Source: CAVTWH01 sp963850915 (GTDB lineage Bacteria; Actinomycetota; Actinomycetes; Mycobacteriales; Micromonosporaceae). Taken from it: a DNA stretch of 64,000 nt. Both the position numbers and the translations under genes were made by a program. The notes below the pieces were generated by a model. That model did no database searches. It was not told the DNA's origin and saw only the letters and a program-made list of their open reading frames with translations. The DNA lies in NCBI GenBank assembly GCA_963850915.1, contig CAWKND010000004.1, positions 496,001 through 560,000 on the forward strand. Reading direction: 5' to 3'. This document shows, in pieces, positions 8,520-16,880 of the stretch (position 1 is the first letter of the stretch; every line of letters starts with the position of its first letter).

Positions 8520-9470
8520 ATGGCAGCGTTCGGCGGTAGCCCCTTCGTGGCCGGTGCGGTACACGCCCGGGTACCGGCCACCTGCGCGAACCTGGGCCCA
8601 GGCTTCGACGCGCTCGGGCTGGCCCTGGCGCTCTACGACCAGGTGGACGCCCAGGTGACCGGCGACGGGATCACCGTCACGGTCGCCGGGGAGGGCGCCG
8701 GCGAGCTGCCCACCGATGAGACCCACCTGGTGGTGCGCTGCATGCTCGCCACCTTCGACCTGCTCGGGGTACGCCCGGCCGGCTTTGCCGTGCACTGCGC
8801 CAACAGCATCCCGCAGGCGCGCGGGCTGGGCTCCTCCTCGGCCGCCATCGTGGCCGGCATCCTGACCGCTCGCGGCCTGGTAACCGAGGGGGCGCAGCGG
8901 CTGCCGGCCGAGGGCGTACTGGAGTTGGCGAACGAGATCGAGGGCCACCCGGACAACGTGGCGCCCTGCCTGCTCGGCGGCTTCACCATCGCCTGGCTGG
9001 AGAGCGGCCTGGCCCGCGCGGTACGGCTGGAGCCGGCGGCCGGGGTACGCCCGGTGGTGTTCGTACCGGCCGAGCGGGGGCTCACCGCACATGCCAGGGC
9101 CGCACTGCCGGGTACCGTCCCGCACGCCGACGCGGCCTGGAACGCCGGCCGGGCCGCGCTGCTGGTACACGCGCTCACCCAGGCACCGCAGCTGCTCCTG
9201 CCAGCCACCGGGGACCGGCTGCACCAGGCGTACCGGGCGGCGGGAATGCCGGCGACCGCTGCGCTTGTTGAAGCCCTACGAGCAGCCGGCGTACCCGCCG
9301 TGGTGTCCGGTGCCGGTCCGACAGTCCTCGCCTTCGGCGATCCGACTGAGATGCCGGTCACACCGGGCTGGCAGGTGTCGACCCCCGGGATTGACAGCGC
9401 GGGAGCGCGGGCCGGGGTAGACTGGCAACACGCCGAACGGGATGCTGTTGCCGCAGGCCGCGTGAGTTGA
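8520..9470 (+). CDS. thrB: Homoserine kinase
   Basis: GHMP-family kinase that phosphorylates homoserine on the way to threonine. 316 residues. The N-terminal motif VPATCANLGPGFDALGLAL is typical. The glycine-rich ATP loop PQARGLGSSSAAIVAG lies at ~98-113, and the C-terminal GHMP motif appears as VPAVVSGAGPTVLAFG. Unlike many actinobacteria it is not adjacent to thrC; it has its own promoter-like box 6 nt before the ATG and is followed by rho, a usual neighbour. Confidence 0.95.
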   Translation: MAAFGGSPFVAGAVHARVPATCANLGPGFDALGLALALYDQVDAQVTGDGITVTVAGEGAGELPTDETHLVVRCMLATFDLLGVRPAGFAVHCANSIPQARGLGSSSAAIVAGILTARGLVTEGAQRLPAEGVLELANEIEGHPDNVAPCLLGGFTIAWLESGLARAVRLEPAAGVRPVVFVPAERGLTAHARAALPGTVPHADAAWNAGRAALLVHALTQAPQLLLPATGDRLHQAYRAAGMPATAALVEALRAAGVPAVVSGAGPTVLAFGDPTEMPVTPGWQVSTPGIDSAGARAGVDWQHAERDAVAAGRVS

Positions 9471-9904
9471 TTACGCTCTAGCTAGACAAGCAGCCCCAAC
9501 CGCGCGATCTGAGCGGCACGGCGCACCCCCGAAACCTCTCTGGCGCACTCGCCAAGCTGACCGGGCCTACCCCACCACCCGTGGGCGCCCAGAAAAGCTC
9601 GGTTCGCGCCACAGGCGTCCGGGTGCACCTGGTCGGCGTAGGGCGTCGGCTCACTGTGGCGCCGACGGCGCATCAGAACGGGTACAGGCAGCGCTTGTCC
9701 ACGCCTGGCACGGAATCCGTGCCGAAAGGCAAGGCCCGGTTCGGGCTGCGCCTGGCAAGTTACTGCGTCTGGCGCCCTTCGGAGCCGACGCGAAACACAA
9801 CCCCCCACGCTGTTGTCGAAACGGCGCGGCGGGTGCACCGGGGCGGTCCAGCCACCTGGCGAAGATCTGGACCGGTGCCGGTACCCATCGAGGGAAGGAT
9901 CCCA
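9418..9904 (+). promoter_or_regulatory. Long rho leader with probable promoter at its start
   Basis: TAGACT (9418-9423) inside the end of thrB resembles an actinobacterial -10. A perfect TTGACA lies at 9391-9396, but the 21-bp spacing is too long, so its part is uncertain. From there to the rho TTG is ~475 nt without a convincing gene. A stretch around 9490-9590 is rich in C and poor in G on the sense strand, as in Rho-utilisation sites, so autoregulated early termination is plausible. The rho frame is open for ~108 codons upstream of 9905, but that stretch has no family-like sequence. Confidence 0.45.
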
Positions 9905-12088
9905 TTGAGCGACACCACCGACGTGACGTCGGACGCATCCACCGACCAGTCGGCGGAGGCGGGAGCCACCCGTCGTCGACGCACTGGCAGCGGCCTCACC
10001 GCGATGCTGCTCCCTGAGCTGCAGACGATGGCTTCGTCGCTTGGCGTCCAAGGCACGGCCCGCATGCGTAAAGGCGAGCTGATCGCCGCCATCCAAGAAC
10101 TTCAGGGCGAGGGGCGGGTACCCGGCCCGCGGGCCGACGCGGCCCGTGACGCCCAAGCAGCCAGCGCTACCAGCGCCGCAGCCGCGAACGGCACGGCCGG
10201 TCGCGCCCCCGCTGAGGAGCGGGCACCCCGCGCCGAGCGCGCTGTGCAGGTCGCGGCAGCCGAGGCGCCGCGCAGCGAGGTACGTGCCGAGGTTCGCGAA
10301 AGCAGCAACGGCAACGGCGACAGTGACGGCGGCGCCGAGTCCAACGGCCGCGCGCCACGCCGGTCCAGCCGGGCTGCCGGCCCACCCGAGCCGCGGGTGG
10401 ACGCGCCACGCAGTGACGCCGGAGCCCGCGGTGACGCCGGAACCGACGCCCCGGAGCGCGAGCGCTCCGAAGGTCGCCAGCGCAACCAGGGCGAGCGGGG
10501 CCAGAGTGACCGCGGCCAGGGTGACCGGGGCCAGGGTGACCGCGGCCAGAACGAGCGCGGCCAGCACGACCGTGGTCAGAACGACCGCGGCGCTGAGCGC
10601 GGCGACCGCTCGCAGAACGAGCGCGGTCAGGGCGACCGCAGCCAGGGCGACCGTGGCCAGAGTGACCGCAGCCAGAGTGACCGGGGCCAGAGCGATCGTG
10701 GTCAGAGCGATCGTGGTCAGGGCGACCGGAACCAGGGCGACCGCAGTCAGGGCGACCGTGGCCAAGGCGACCGTGGCCAAGGCGGATATGACGGCGACGA
10801 CGACGGCGAGGGCGGTGGTCGGCGCAGCCGGCGCAGCCGCTTCCGGGACCGGCGCAGCCGTACCGGTGGCCGCGAGACCGGCGGTACCGAGCGCACCGGC
10901 AGCGACCGTGGCGAGCGTGAGCCGCAGGTGGCCGACGACGACGTACTGATCCCGGTCGCGGGCATCGTCGACGTGCTGGACAACTACGCCTTCGTGCGTA
11001 CCTCCGGCTACCTCGCCGGCTCCAACGACGTCTACGTCTCGATGTCCCAGGTGAAGCGCTACGGGCTGCGCCGCGGTGACGCGGTCACCGGTGCCGTCCG
11101 GGCCAACCGGGACAACGACCAGGTGGCTGGCACCGGGAGCCGGCGGGACAAGTACAACCCGCTGGTACGCCTGGACACCATCAACGGTATGGACCCGGAG
11201 GAGGCGCGTCGCCGCCCCGAGTTCTACAAGCTGACCCCGCTCTACCCGCAGGAGCGCCTGCGGTTGGAGACCGAGTCGAACATCCTCACCACCCGGGTCA
11301 TCGACCTCGTCATGCCGATCGGCAAGGGGCAGCGCGCGCTGATCGTGTCGCCGCCCAAGGCCGGTAAGACGATGGTGCTGCAGGCGATCGCCAACGCGAT
11401 CGCGCAGAACAACCCGGAGTGCCACCTGATGGTGGTACTGGTGGATGAGCGCCCCGAAGAGGTCACGGACATGCAGCGCTCGGTGAAGGGTGAGGTCATC
11501 GCCTCCACCTTCGACCGGCCGCCGACCGACCACACCACCGTCTCCGAGCTCTCCATCGAGCGGGCCAAGCGCCTGGTCGAGCTGGGTCACGACGTGGTCG
11601 TACTGCTCGACTCGATCACCCGGCTGGGTCGGGCGTACAACAACGCCTCGCCCGCTTCCGGGCGCATCCTGTCCGGTGGTATCGACTCGACGGCGCTCTA
11701 CCCGCCGAAGCGGTTCCTCGGCGCGGCGCGCAACATCGAGAACGGCGGCTCGCTGACGATCATCGCCACCGCACTGGTGGAGACCGGCTCGACCGGTGAC
11801 ACGGTGATCTTCGAGGAGTTCAAGGGCACCGGCAACGCCGAGCTGAAGCTGGACCGGAAGATCGCCGACAAGCGGGTCTTCCCGGCCATCGACATCGACC
11901 CGTCGAGTACCCGCAAGGAAGAGATCCTGCTCGCCCACGACGAGCTGGCTGTCGTCCTGAAGCTGCGCAAGGTGCTGCACGCACTCGACTCGCAGCAGGC
12001 TCTCGACCTGCTGCTCGACCGGCTGAAGAAGACCCGGACGAACATCGAGTTCCTGATGCAGATCGCCCAGTCAACCCCGGGCGACTAG
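9905..12088 (+). CDS. rho: Transcription termination factor Rho with long disordered insert
   Basis: Hexameric RNA/DNA helicase that ends transcription and releases RNA polymerase. 727 residues. After a Rho N-terminal helical domain (LPELQTMASSLGVQG, ~35-60) comes a charged disordered region to ~335. Its middle (~195-293) consists of GQ-x-DR/ER pentapeptide repeats. Then follow the RNA-binding domain (ADDDVLIPVAGIVDVLDNYAF) and the ATPase with Walker A PPKAGKTMVLQ (~482). The TTG start is chosen because GAAGGAT precedes it at ideal spacing. Actinobacterial Rhos often carry such inserts; this one is unusually regular. Confidence 0.96.
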   Translation: MSDTTDVTSDASTDQSAEAGATRRRRTGSGLTAMLLPELQTMASSLGVQGTARMRKGELIAAIQELQGEGRVPGPRADAARDAQAASATSAAAANGTAGRAPAEERAPRAERAVQVAAAEAPRSEVRAEVRESSNGNGDSDGGAESNGRAPRRSSRAAGPPEPRVDAPRSDAGARGDAGTDAPERERSEGRQRNQGERGQSDRGQGDRGQGDRGQNERGQHDRGQNDRGAERGDRSQNERGQGDRSQGDRGQSDRSQSDRGQSDRGQSDRGQGDRNQGDRSQGDRGQGDRGQGGYDGDDDGEGGGRRSRRSRFRDRRSRTGGRETGGTERTGSDRGEREPQVADDDVLIPVAGIVDVLDNYAFVRTSGYLAGSNDVYVSMSQVKRYGLRRGDAVTGAVRANRDNDQVAGTGSRRDKYNPLVRLDTINGMDPEEARRRPEFYKLTPLYPQERLRLETESNILTTRVIDLVMPIGKGQRALIVSPPKAGKTMVLQAIANAIAQNNPECHLMVVLVDERPEEVTDMQRSVKGEVIASTFDRPPTDHTTVSELSIERAKRLVELGHDVVVLLDSITRLGRAYNNASPASGRILSGGIDSTALYPPKRFLGAARNIENGGSLTIIATALVETGSTGDTVIFEEFKGTGNAELKLDRKIADKRVFPAIDIDPSSTRKEEILLAHDELAVVLKLRKVLHALDSQQALDLLLDRLKKTRTNIEFLMQIAQSTPGD
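10487..10783 (+). repeat. Tandem 15-bp coding repeats in rho
   Basis: About 20 units encode GQ(G/S/N)(D/E)R-type pentapeptides, including RGQGD, RGQSD, RSQGD and RGQNE. Units differ mainly at third positions and at the variable residue. The block is in frame, with alternating plus and minus charges, and lies in the predicted disordered arm before the RNA-binding domain. Confidence 0.9.
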
Positions 12089-12108
12089 TCAGCAGCGACA
12101 AGCAGATC

Positions 12109-12141
12109 GGCCCGTCCCGCGCACGCCGCGTGGGGCGGGCC
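12109..12141 (+). terminator. Hairpin after rho
   Basis: GGCCCGTCCC (12109-12118) pairs with GGGGCGGGCC (12132-12141), with one G-U pair. There is no U tract, as is common in high-GC actinobacteria. It lies 20 nt after the rho stop and just before the NUDIX promoter. Confidence 0.6.
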
Positions 12142-12150
12142 GCTGCCGTC

Positions 12151-12162
12151 TAGGGTGGCGGC
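12151..12162 (+). promoter_or_regulatory. Leaderless-type -10 box of the NUDIX gene
   Basis: TAGGGT (12151-12156) is followed by 6 nt and the ATG. No ribosome-binding site is present. Confidence 0.55.
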
Positions 12163-12699
12163 ATGGCGGAGGGCAGCAGCGGCAACAACAGCAACAGCAA
12201 CAGCAACAGCAACGTCGGCTGGGCGGAGTCGTACCTGGGGCAGCTGCGGGCCATCGCCGGCGACCGGGTACTGATCTTCGTGGGTACCCGCTGCGTGCTG
12301 CGCGACGAATCCGGGCGGGTACTGCTGATCCGGCGCTCGGACAACGGACAGTGGGCGCTGCCGGCCGGGGCGTTGGAGCTCGGCGAGTCCGTTTCGCAGG
12401 GCGCCGCCCGGGAGGTACGCGAGGAGACCGGCCTGGACGCGCAGGCGCTCACCCCGTTCGCCATGTACACCGGGCCGGCGTACACGAACACGAACATGTG
12501 GGGCCACACCTACCAGCTGCACAGCACGGCGTTCCGGGTGGACGCGTGGTCGGGTGTCCCGCTGAAGGCCACCGACGAGACCATCGACTCCGGCTTCTTC
12601 GCCCCGGACGCGCTGCCGGAGCCGCTCTCCGGCTCGGTTGCCGAGACGCTCACCGACCTGTCCAGCTACGAGGCCACCGGTACCTTCGTGGTGAAGTGA
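12163..12699 (+). CDS. NUDIX hydrolase
   Basis: Mg-dependent hydrolase of nucleoside-diphosphate-linked compounds; the actual substrate is unknown. 178 residues. A complete Nudix box, GALELGESVSQGAAREVREE followed by TGL, lies at ~68-90 and contains all consensus Gly, Glu and Arg residues. The N terminus carries a run of alternating Asn and Ser encoded by a hexanucleotide microsatellite. The gene stands alone between two hairpins and is probably leaderless. The lipoprotein gene on the other strand converges on it. Confidence 0.92.
   Translation: MAEGSSGNNSNSNSNSNVGWAESYLGQLRAIAGDRVLIFVGTRCVLRDESGRVLLIRRSDNGQWALPAGALELGESVSQGAAREVREETGLDAQALTPFAMYTGPAYTNTNMWGHTYQLHSTAFRVDAWSGVPLKATDETIDSGFFAPDALPEPLSGSVAETLTDLSSYEATGTFVVK
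12181..12213 (+). repeat. AACAGC microsatellite in the NUDIX gene
   Basis: Four to five copies of the hexamer AACAGC encode (Asn-Ser)n near the N terminus. Slippage would change length by whole codon pairs without breaking the frame. Confidence 0.85.
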
Positions 12700-12706
12700 C
12701 AGCGAA

Positions 12707-12741
12707 ACCGGCCACCCCCGCGAGCTGCGGGAGTGGCCGGT
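12707..12741. terminator. Bidirectional terminator between convergent genes
   Basis: ACCGGCCAC (12707-12715) pairs perfectly with GTGGCCGGT (12733-12741). Five more GC pairs continue inside, around a 5-nt loop. It lies between the NUDIX stop and the lipoprotein stop and can serve both. Confidence 0.8.
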
Positions 12742-12757
12742 GACGTACCCGCGGATG

Positions 12758-13405
12758 TCAGACCTTGGCGACCGCGGCCTTGAGGAGCGCGGTCAGCTGG
12801 TCCGCGGTGACCTGCTTGCCCTCCAGGTCCACGATGATCACCGTGGTGGTGTCGGTGACCTGGGAGACCGCGATGCCGCCGCCGGTGGGCGACGGGATCG
12901 AGTAGGCCGACTTGCCGATCCCGGTGGCCGCCGCGCCGCCGGAGGGTACCGGGGCGCCGGTGGCCGCGGCCGTGACCGGGGTGGCGGTGGTGGTCACCAG
13001 GACGGCGACGCCACCGGTGGTGAGGTTGAGGGTCGGCTGCTGGCCGGCGAGGCTGGCGACGAAGCCGAGGATCGACTCAGCGTTGCCGCCCAGGAGCGCC
13101 GGGCCGTCGGTGGTGAGGACGCACTGCGCCACGCTCGAGCCGTCGGCCGCGGAGGCGGCGGGGGAGCCGTTGGTGGCGGTCACGTTCTCGCTCAGCACGG
13201 ACTTCACGTCCGCGGCGGCCAGCAGGTCGCACGCGCCACTCGCCGACGGTACCGGCGCGCTGGCGCTGCTGGCGGTGGTGGGCTGGGTGCTCGTGCTGCT
13301 GCTCGCGCTCGGCGAGCCGTTGTCGGTACAGGCGGCCAGCGCGAGCGCGGTGCCCAGCAGGAGCGCTCCGGTCGCCAGTCGGCGGGGCAGGGTACTCAGT
13401 CCCAT
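12758..13405 (-). CDS. Secreted lipoprotein of unknown function
   Basis: 215 residues. The signal peptide RRLATGALLLGTALALAAC ends in a lipobox with Cys26, so the mature protein is probably lipid-anchored outside the membrane. A Ser/Thr/Pro-rich linker (~30-60) leads to a small domain with two Cys residues (GACDLLAAADV and VAQCVLTTDG), a layout resembling DUF3558-type actinobacterial lipoproteins. The ATG at 13405 has GAGGT at good spacing. No partner gene is adjacent, and the function is unknown. Confidence 0.8.
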   Translation of the reverse strand: MGLSTLPRRLATGALLLGTALALAACTDNGSPSASSSTSTQPTTASSASAPVPSASGACDLLAAADVKSVLSENVTATNGSPAASAADGSSVAQCVLTTDGPALLGGNAESILGFVASLAGQQPTLNLTTGGVAVLVTTTATPVTAAATGAPVPSGGAAATGIGKSAYSIPSPTGGGIAVSQVTDTTTVIIVDLEGKQVTADQLTALLKAAVAKV

Positions 13406-13662
13406 GGGTAGACCTCGATCCGTCGGGGGGCTCACCCCCCATCCATGCCCGGCCCGGCTGCCGCCGAAACACCGCTCCGGCGAGGCCGGCCGGAATACCG
13501 GGGGTGGGTCACGGGTTATGTCGGCGTCCGAATGAATGGGCTGTCAGCAAGGCCAGCGGCCAGGCATGGCACACTGGTCAGGCAGCCCGGTTCCGGTTCA
13601 CGGCGCACTCCCGCGAGGAGGGCGGCGACCCGGCGACCACCCGACGAAAGGACCCACACGGC

Positions 13663-13890
13663 ATGAGGCCGGACATCCACCCGCAGTACGGCGTGACCAC
13701 CGTCACCTGTTCCTGTGGAAACACGTTCACCACCCGCAGTACCGCGAAGAACGGCCAGATCCACGCCGAGTCTTGCAGCGAGTGCCACCCGTTCTACACG
13801 GGCAAGCAGCGCGTGCTCGACACCGCCGGCCGGGTGGCGAAGTTCCAGCAGAAGTACGCCAAGGCACAGGCCAAGCAGGCCGCCAAGTAG
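13663..13890 (+). CDS. rpmE: Ribosomal protein L31, zinc-binding type
   Basis: Large-subunit protein bL31, 75 residues. MRPDIHPQYG is the standard start. Cys16, Cys18, Cys38 and Cys41 (CSC and CSEC) form the zinc ribbon, so this is the C+ paralogue used when zinc is sufficient. FYTGKQRVLDTAGRV is the family signature. An AAAGGA box lies ~10 nt before the ATG. A strong terminator follows. The 257-nt divergent gap to the lipoprotein gene holds no gene I can recognise and no convincing promoter. Confidence 0.97.
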   Translation: MRPDIHPQYGVTTVTCSCGNTFTTRSTAKNGQIHAESCSECHPFYTGKQRVLDTAGRVAKFQQKYAKAQAKQAAK

Positions 13891-13899
13891 CGACCCGAA

Positions 13900-13942
13900 C
13901 GGCGCCCGCCCTCCCGCACGGGAGAGCGGGCGCCGTCGCTTT
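13900..13942 (+). terminator. Terminator after rpmE
   Basis: CGGCGCCCGC (13900-13909) pairs with GCGGGCGCCG (13926-13935), and CTCCCG pairs with CGGGAG inside. GTCGCTTT follows. It is the strongest terminator-like stem in this part of the window. Confidence 0.85.
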
Positions 13943-13955
13943 GTACGGCCTCTCG

Positions 13956-14016
13956 CCCTTGTGAAGAGTCGCCCTTGTGAAGAGCGGCCCTTGTGAAGAG
14001 TCGCCCTTGTGAAGAG
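13956..14016. repeat. Four tandem copies of a 16-bp repeat before prfA
   Basis: CCCTTGTGAAGAG occurs at 13956-13968, 13972-13984, 13988-14000 and 14004-14016. The period is exactly 16 bp and the separators are TCG, CGG and TCG. Each unit contains the short palindromic element CTT-GTG-AAG. The array lies between the rpmE terminator and the prfA ribosome-binding site, in the presumed prfA leader or promoter. Confidence 0.95.
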
Positions 14017-14055
14017 CCCCGTTCCCCGCGCGCCGTCCGTACCGGAGGCAACAGA

Positions 14056-15144
14056 ATGAGCACCGATCGCCTGGGCAGTCTGCTCGACGAGTACGCCGAG
14101 TTGGAGCAGCGGCTGGCCGACCCGGCGATCCATGCCGACCAGAACGCCGCCCGCCGGGTCGGTCGCCGGTTCGCCGAGCTGACCCCGATCCACAAGGCCT
14201 CCGTCGAGCTGGAGCAGGCCCGCGAGGACCTGATCGCGGCGCGCGAGCTGGCTGCCGAGGACTCCGCCTTCTCGATCGAGGTGGAGGCCATCGAGGAGCG
14301 CCTGCCGGCCCTGGAGGAGAAGCTCGCCGAGCTGCTCATCCCGCGTGACCCCAACGATGCCAAGGACCTGATCCTGGAGATCAAGGCGGGCGAGGGTGGC
14401 GAGGAGTCGGCGCTGTTCGCCGGCGACCTGCTGCGGATGTACCTGCGCTACGCCGAGCGGCACGGCTGGGTCACCGAGGTACTCGACTCGCAGGACTCGG
14501 ATCTCGGCGGGTACAAGGACGTCGCGGTGGCGATCAAGACCAAGGGGGTACCCGAGGGCGGGTACGGGGTCTGGTCGCGGCTGAAGTGGGAGGGCGGCGT
14601 ACACCGGGTGCAGCGGGTACCGGCCACCGAGTCACAGGGGCGCATCCACACCTCGGCGGCCGGCGTACTGGTCACCCCGGAGGCGGAGGAGTCCGAGGTC
14701 ACCATCGACTCCGGCGACCTGCGCATCGACGTGTTCCGCTCGTCCGGCCCGGGTGGCCAGTCGGTGAACACCACCGACTCGGCGGTACGCATCACCCACC
14801 TGCCGACCGGAACCGTGGTGTCCTGCCAGAACGAGCGTTCCCAACTGCAGAACAAGGACCGGGCGATGCGGATGCTGCGCGCCAAACTGGCCCAGCTCGC
14901 CTTCGATCAGGCGGCCGCGGCAGCCTCCGACGCGCGCAAGGCGCAGGTGCGTACCGTCGACCGCTCGGAGCGCATCCGTACCTACAACTACCCGCAGAAC
15001 CGGATCTCCGACCACCGCATCGGCTACACCGCGTACAACCTGGATCTGGCGCTGGCCGGGGAGCTGGACGCGGTCCTGGATGCCCTCACCGAGGCCGACC
15101 GGCAGGCCCGGCTGGCCGGCGAGACGGAGCTGTCCCGGCAGTGA
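14056..15144 (+). CDS. prfA: Peptide chain release factor 1
   Basis: Releases nascent chains at UAA and UAG codons. 362 residues, normal length. The codon-recognition motif appears as VPATES (P-A-T, ~188). The catalytic loop SSGPGGQSVNTTDSAVR, with GGQ near 234-236, is methylated by PrmC. The ATG at 14056 has a GGAGG box 6 nt upstream; an upstream in-frame start would fall inside the 16-bp repeats. prmC lies 1.7 kb downstream, separated by a gene on the opposite strand. Confidence 0.97.
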   Translation: MSTDRLGSLLDEYAELEQRLADPAIHADQNAARRVGRRFAELTPIHKASVELEQAREDLIAARELAAEDSAFSIEVEAIEERLPALEEKLAELLIPRDPNDAKDLILEIKAGEGGEESALFAGDLLRMYLRYAERHGWVTEVLDSQDSDLGGYKDVAVAIKTKGVPEGGYGVWSRLKWEGGVHRVQRVPATESQGRIHTSAAGVLVTPEAEESEVTIDSGDLRIDVFRSSGPGGQSVNTTDSAVRITHLPTGTVVSCQNERSQLQNKDRAMRMLRAKLAQLAFDQAAAAASDARKAQVRTVDRSERIRTYNYPQNRISDHRIGYTAYNLDLALAGELDAVLDALTEADRQARLAGETELSRQ

Positions 15145-15169
15145 GCCGCTTCGGCCGCTGAGCCGGCCA

Positions 15170-15200
15170 CCAGCTGAGCCTCCCGAAAAGGCTCAGCTGG
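15170..15200. terminator. Terminator after prfA
   Basis: CCAGCTGAGCCT (15170-15181) pairs perfectly with AGGCTCAGCTGG (15189-15200) around a 7-nt loop, with partial outer pairing of CCGG. The right arm is also the first unit of an 18-bp tandem repeat. Confidence 0.75.
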
Positions 15201-15277
15201 CCGGCAAGGCTCAGCTGGCTGGCAAGGCTCAGCTGGCTGGCAAGGCTCAGGAGGCCGGCAAGGCTCAGCTGGCCAGC
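15188..15277. repeat. Five tandem 18-bp repeats copied from a terminator arm
   Basis: AAGGCTCAGCTGGCCGGC and near-identical units start at 15188, 15206, 15224, 15242 and 15260. The first unit is the 3' arm of the prfA terminator, and the last contains the stop codon of the convergent diguanylate cyclase gene. Each copy can pair with the single 5' arm at 15170-15181; the fourth has two changes in the stem. Confidence 0.92.
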
Positions 15278-16827
15278 CCGCGCGGGCTGCTGATGAACAG
15301 CTCGGTGTGCCGGCGGCGCTGCTTGACCCGCCGGTCGGGCTTCTTCTGCTGCAGCATCGCCCGGTCGGCGGCGGCGAACGCCTCGCGCAGCGCACCCTGC
15401 CCGTCGGCGTAGGCCCAACCGATCGTCACCCCGATGGGGGTACCGGGGGCAATCGCCGACCAGTCCTCGCGGTCGATCGCCTCCGCGATGCGCTGGGCGA
15501 TCTCCTGCCCCTCCTCGGGCCTGGCCTCCGGCATCACCACCACGAACTCGTCACCGCCGAACCGGGCCACCAGGTCGTCCCGGCGCATCGACTGGGCCAG
15601 GATGGCCGCCACCCGCTGCAGTACGAGGTCGCCGGTGATGTGCCCGTGCACGTCGTTGACCTGCTTGAAGCCGTCCAGGTCACAGACCGCCACGACGGCG
15701 GCCCGGCCGCTGTCGGCCAGCGCCTGCAGGTGCTGCTCCAGGTAGCGGCGGTTGGGCAGCTCGGTGAGCGGGTCGGTGACCGCCTCGCCCTCGAACCGGG
15801 CCAGCCGTTGCCGCAGCTGGTCGTGCTGCAGGCGCAGTGCGGTGCTCTCGATGTACGCCTCGCGGGAGCGCTCGCCGTGCTCGCTGGCCACCCGGAACGC
15901 GCGCCGGTCCTCGGTGTACGCGTCGGCCGGCCGGCCGGCTGCCAGGTGCGCGAGTGCGCGCAGCCGCAGTGGCTCGGCGGCACCGACCGTGGCGGCGGCC
16001 ACCTCGATCTCGGCGAGCCGGCGTAGCCCCTCCTCGGCCCGGCCACCGGCGATGCGCAGGCACACGCCGGCCAGGTGCCGGAAGTCGCGGACCCGCTGGG
16101 AGGTGGGGGCCGGGGTGAGCAGCGGGCGCGGGTCGATCTCGATGAGCTCGCCGAGGGTGGCCAGCCGGGCGACGGCGAACCCGTACGCCACGAGGCTGCT
16201 CGGGCGCATCGGCGACTTGCCGGCGCGCTGTACCCCCTGGTGCCACTCCAGATCGTCGACAACACCACGGAGTACCCGCTTGCACGACTCGCTGTCGCCC
16301 AGGTGGTCGTGCGAGACAGCCAGCCGGATCCGGATCGCCGGCGTGACGAAGTTGCCCTCGTTGATGCCGGCCTGCCGGGCCAGGGCACGGGACTGCTCCA
16401 TGGCGCTCAGCGCGTATCCGTGGAAACCGACCAGCGAGTACGCCATCGCCAGGTCGTGCCAGGTGCAGGCGATCTCGTCGTCCACCCGGTCCACCAGCGC
16501 GAGCGCCTGCGCGCCGCGTACCAGGTAGGAGACGCACTTCTCGAACGAGCCCTCGAGGTGGGCGATGATCGCGGCGAACGCGTACAGCCGGGCGTACCGG
16601 TCGGCCGTGGGTACCTGCCCGACGGCGTCCGAGGCGTCGTCCAGCGCGCCCTTCATCAGCGCCGGCTGACCCAGGTTGATCACGCCGGCCACCCGCATCA
16701 GCAGCGCGTCGGCGCGCAGCCCCGCCTCCGCGTCACCGGCGATGTCGAGCGCCTGGGACACCGCTTCGGCGGACTTCCCGTTGGTCAACATCGTGCGGAG
16801 TCGCTGGGTGACCTCGGCGGCTGTCAC
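15265..16827 (-). CDS. Diguanylate cyclase (GGDEF) with N-terminal helical repeats
   Basis: Makes cyclic di-GMP from two GTP. About 520 residues. The first ~350 are helical and look like degenerate TPR repeats, probably a sensory or interaction module; no membrane segment is visible. The C-terminal domain has GGDEF intact (~424-428), with the inhibitory-site motif RRDD five residues before it, so product inhibition is expected. I chose the GTG at 16827 because AGGGGG lies 9 nt before it; an ATG at 16863 is the alternative. A CATAAT box (16878-16873) fits its promoter, divergent from prmC. Confidence 0.9.
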   Translation of the reverse strand: MTAAEVTQRLRTMLTNGKSAEAVSQALDIAGDAEAGLRADALLMRVAGVINLGQPALMKGALDDASDAVGQVPTADRYARLYAFAAIIAHLEGSFEKCVSYLVRGAQALALVDRVDDEIACTWHDLAMAYSLVGFHGYALSAMEQSRALARQAGINEGNFVTPAIRIRLAVSHDHLGDSESCKRVLRGVVDDLEWHQGVQRAGKSPMRPSSLVAYGFAVARLATLGELIEIDPRPLLTPAPTSQRVRDFRHLAGVCLRIAGGRAEEGLRRLAEIEVAAATVGAAEPLRLRALAHLAAGRPADAYTEDRRAFRVASEHGERSREAYIESTALRLQHDQLRQRLARFEGEAVTDPLTELPNRRYLEQHLQALADSGRAAVVAVCDLDGFKQVNDVHGHITGDLVLQRVAAILAQSMRRDDLVARFGGDEFVVVMPEARPEEGQEIAQRIAEAIDREDWSAIAPGTPIGVTIGWAYADGQGALREAFAAADRAMLQQKKPDRRVKQRRRHTELFISSPRGLAS

Positions 16828-16880
16828 GGCCGGCAACCCCCTCACTGCGTTGGGCGAGTGCATGGCTCCATGATTATGGG

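Noticed and set aside
9581..9904. N-terminal extension of Rho by 108 residues
   Set aside because: No ribosome-binding site or protein-like pattern; the TTG at 9905 has GAAGGAT at the right distance and starts a normal Rho N terminus.
9482..11980. An 832-codon open frame antisense to rho
   Set aside because: High GC and the rho repeats keep this frame open; it has no family-like sequence, only Val/Ala/Leu-rich runs mirrored from the repeats.
13956..14016. CRISPR array
   Set aside because: The 16-bp period leaves only 3-nt separators and no spacers; no cas genes nearby. The same holds for the 18-bp array at 15188-15277.
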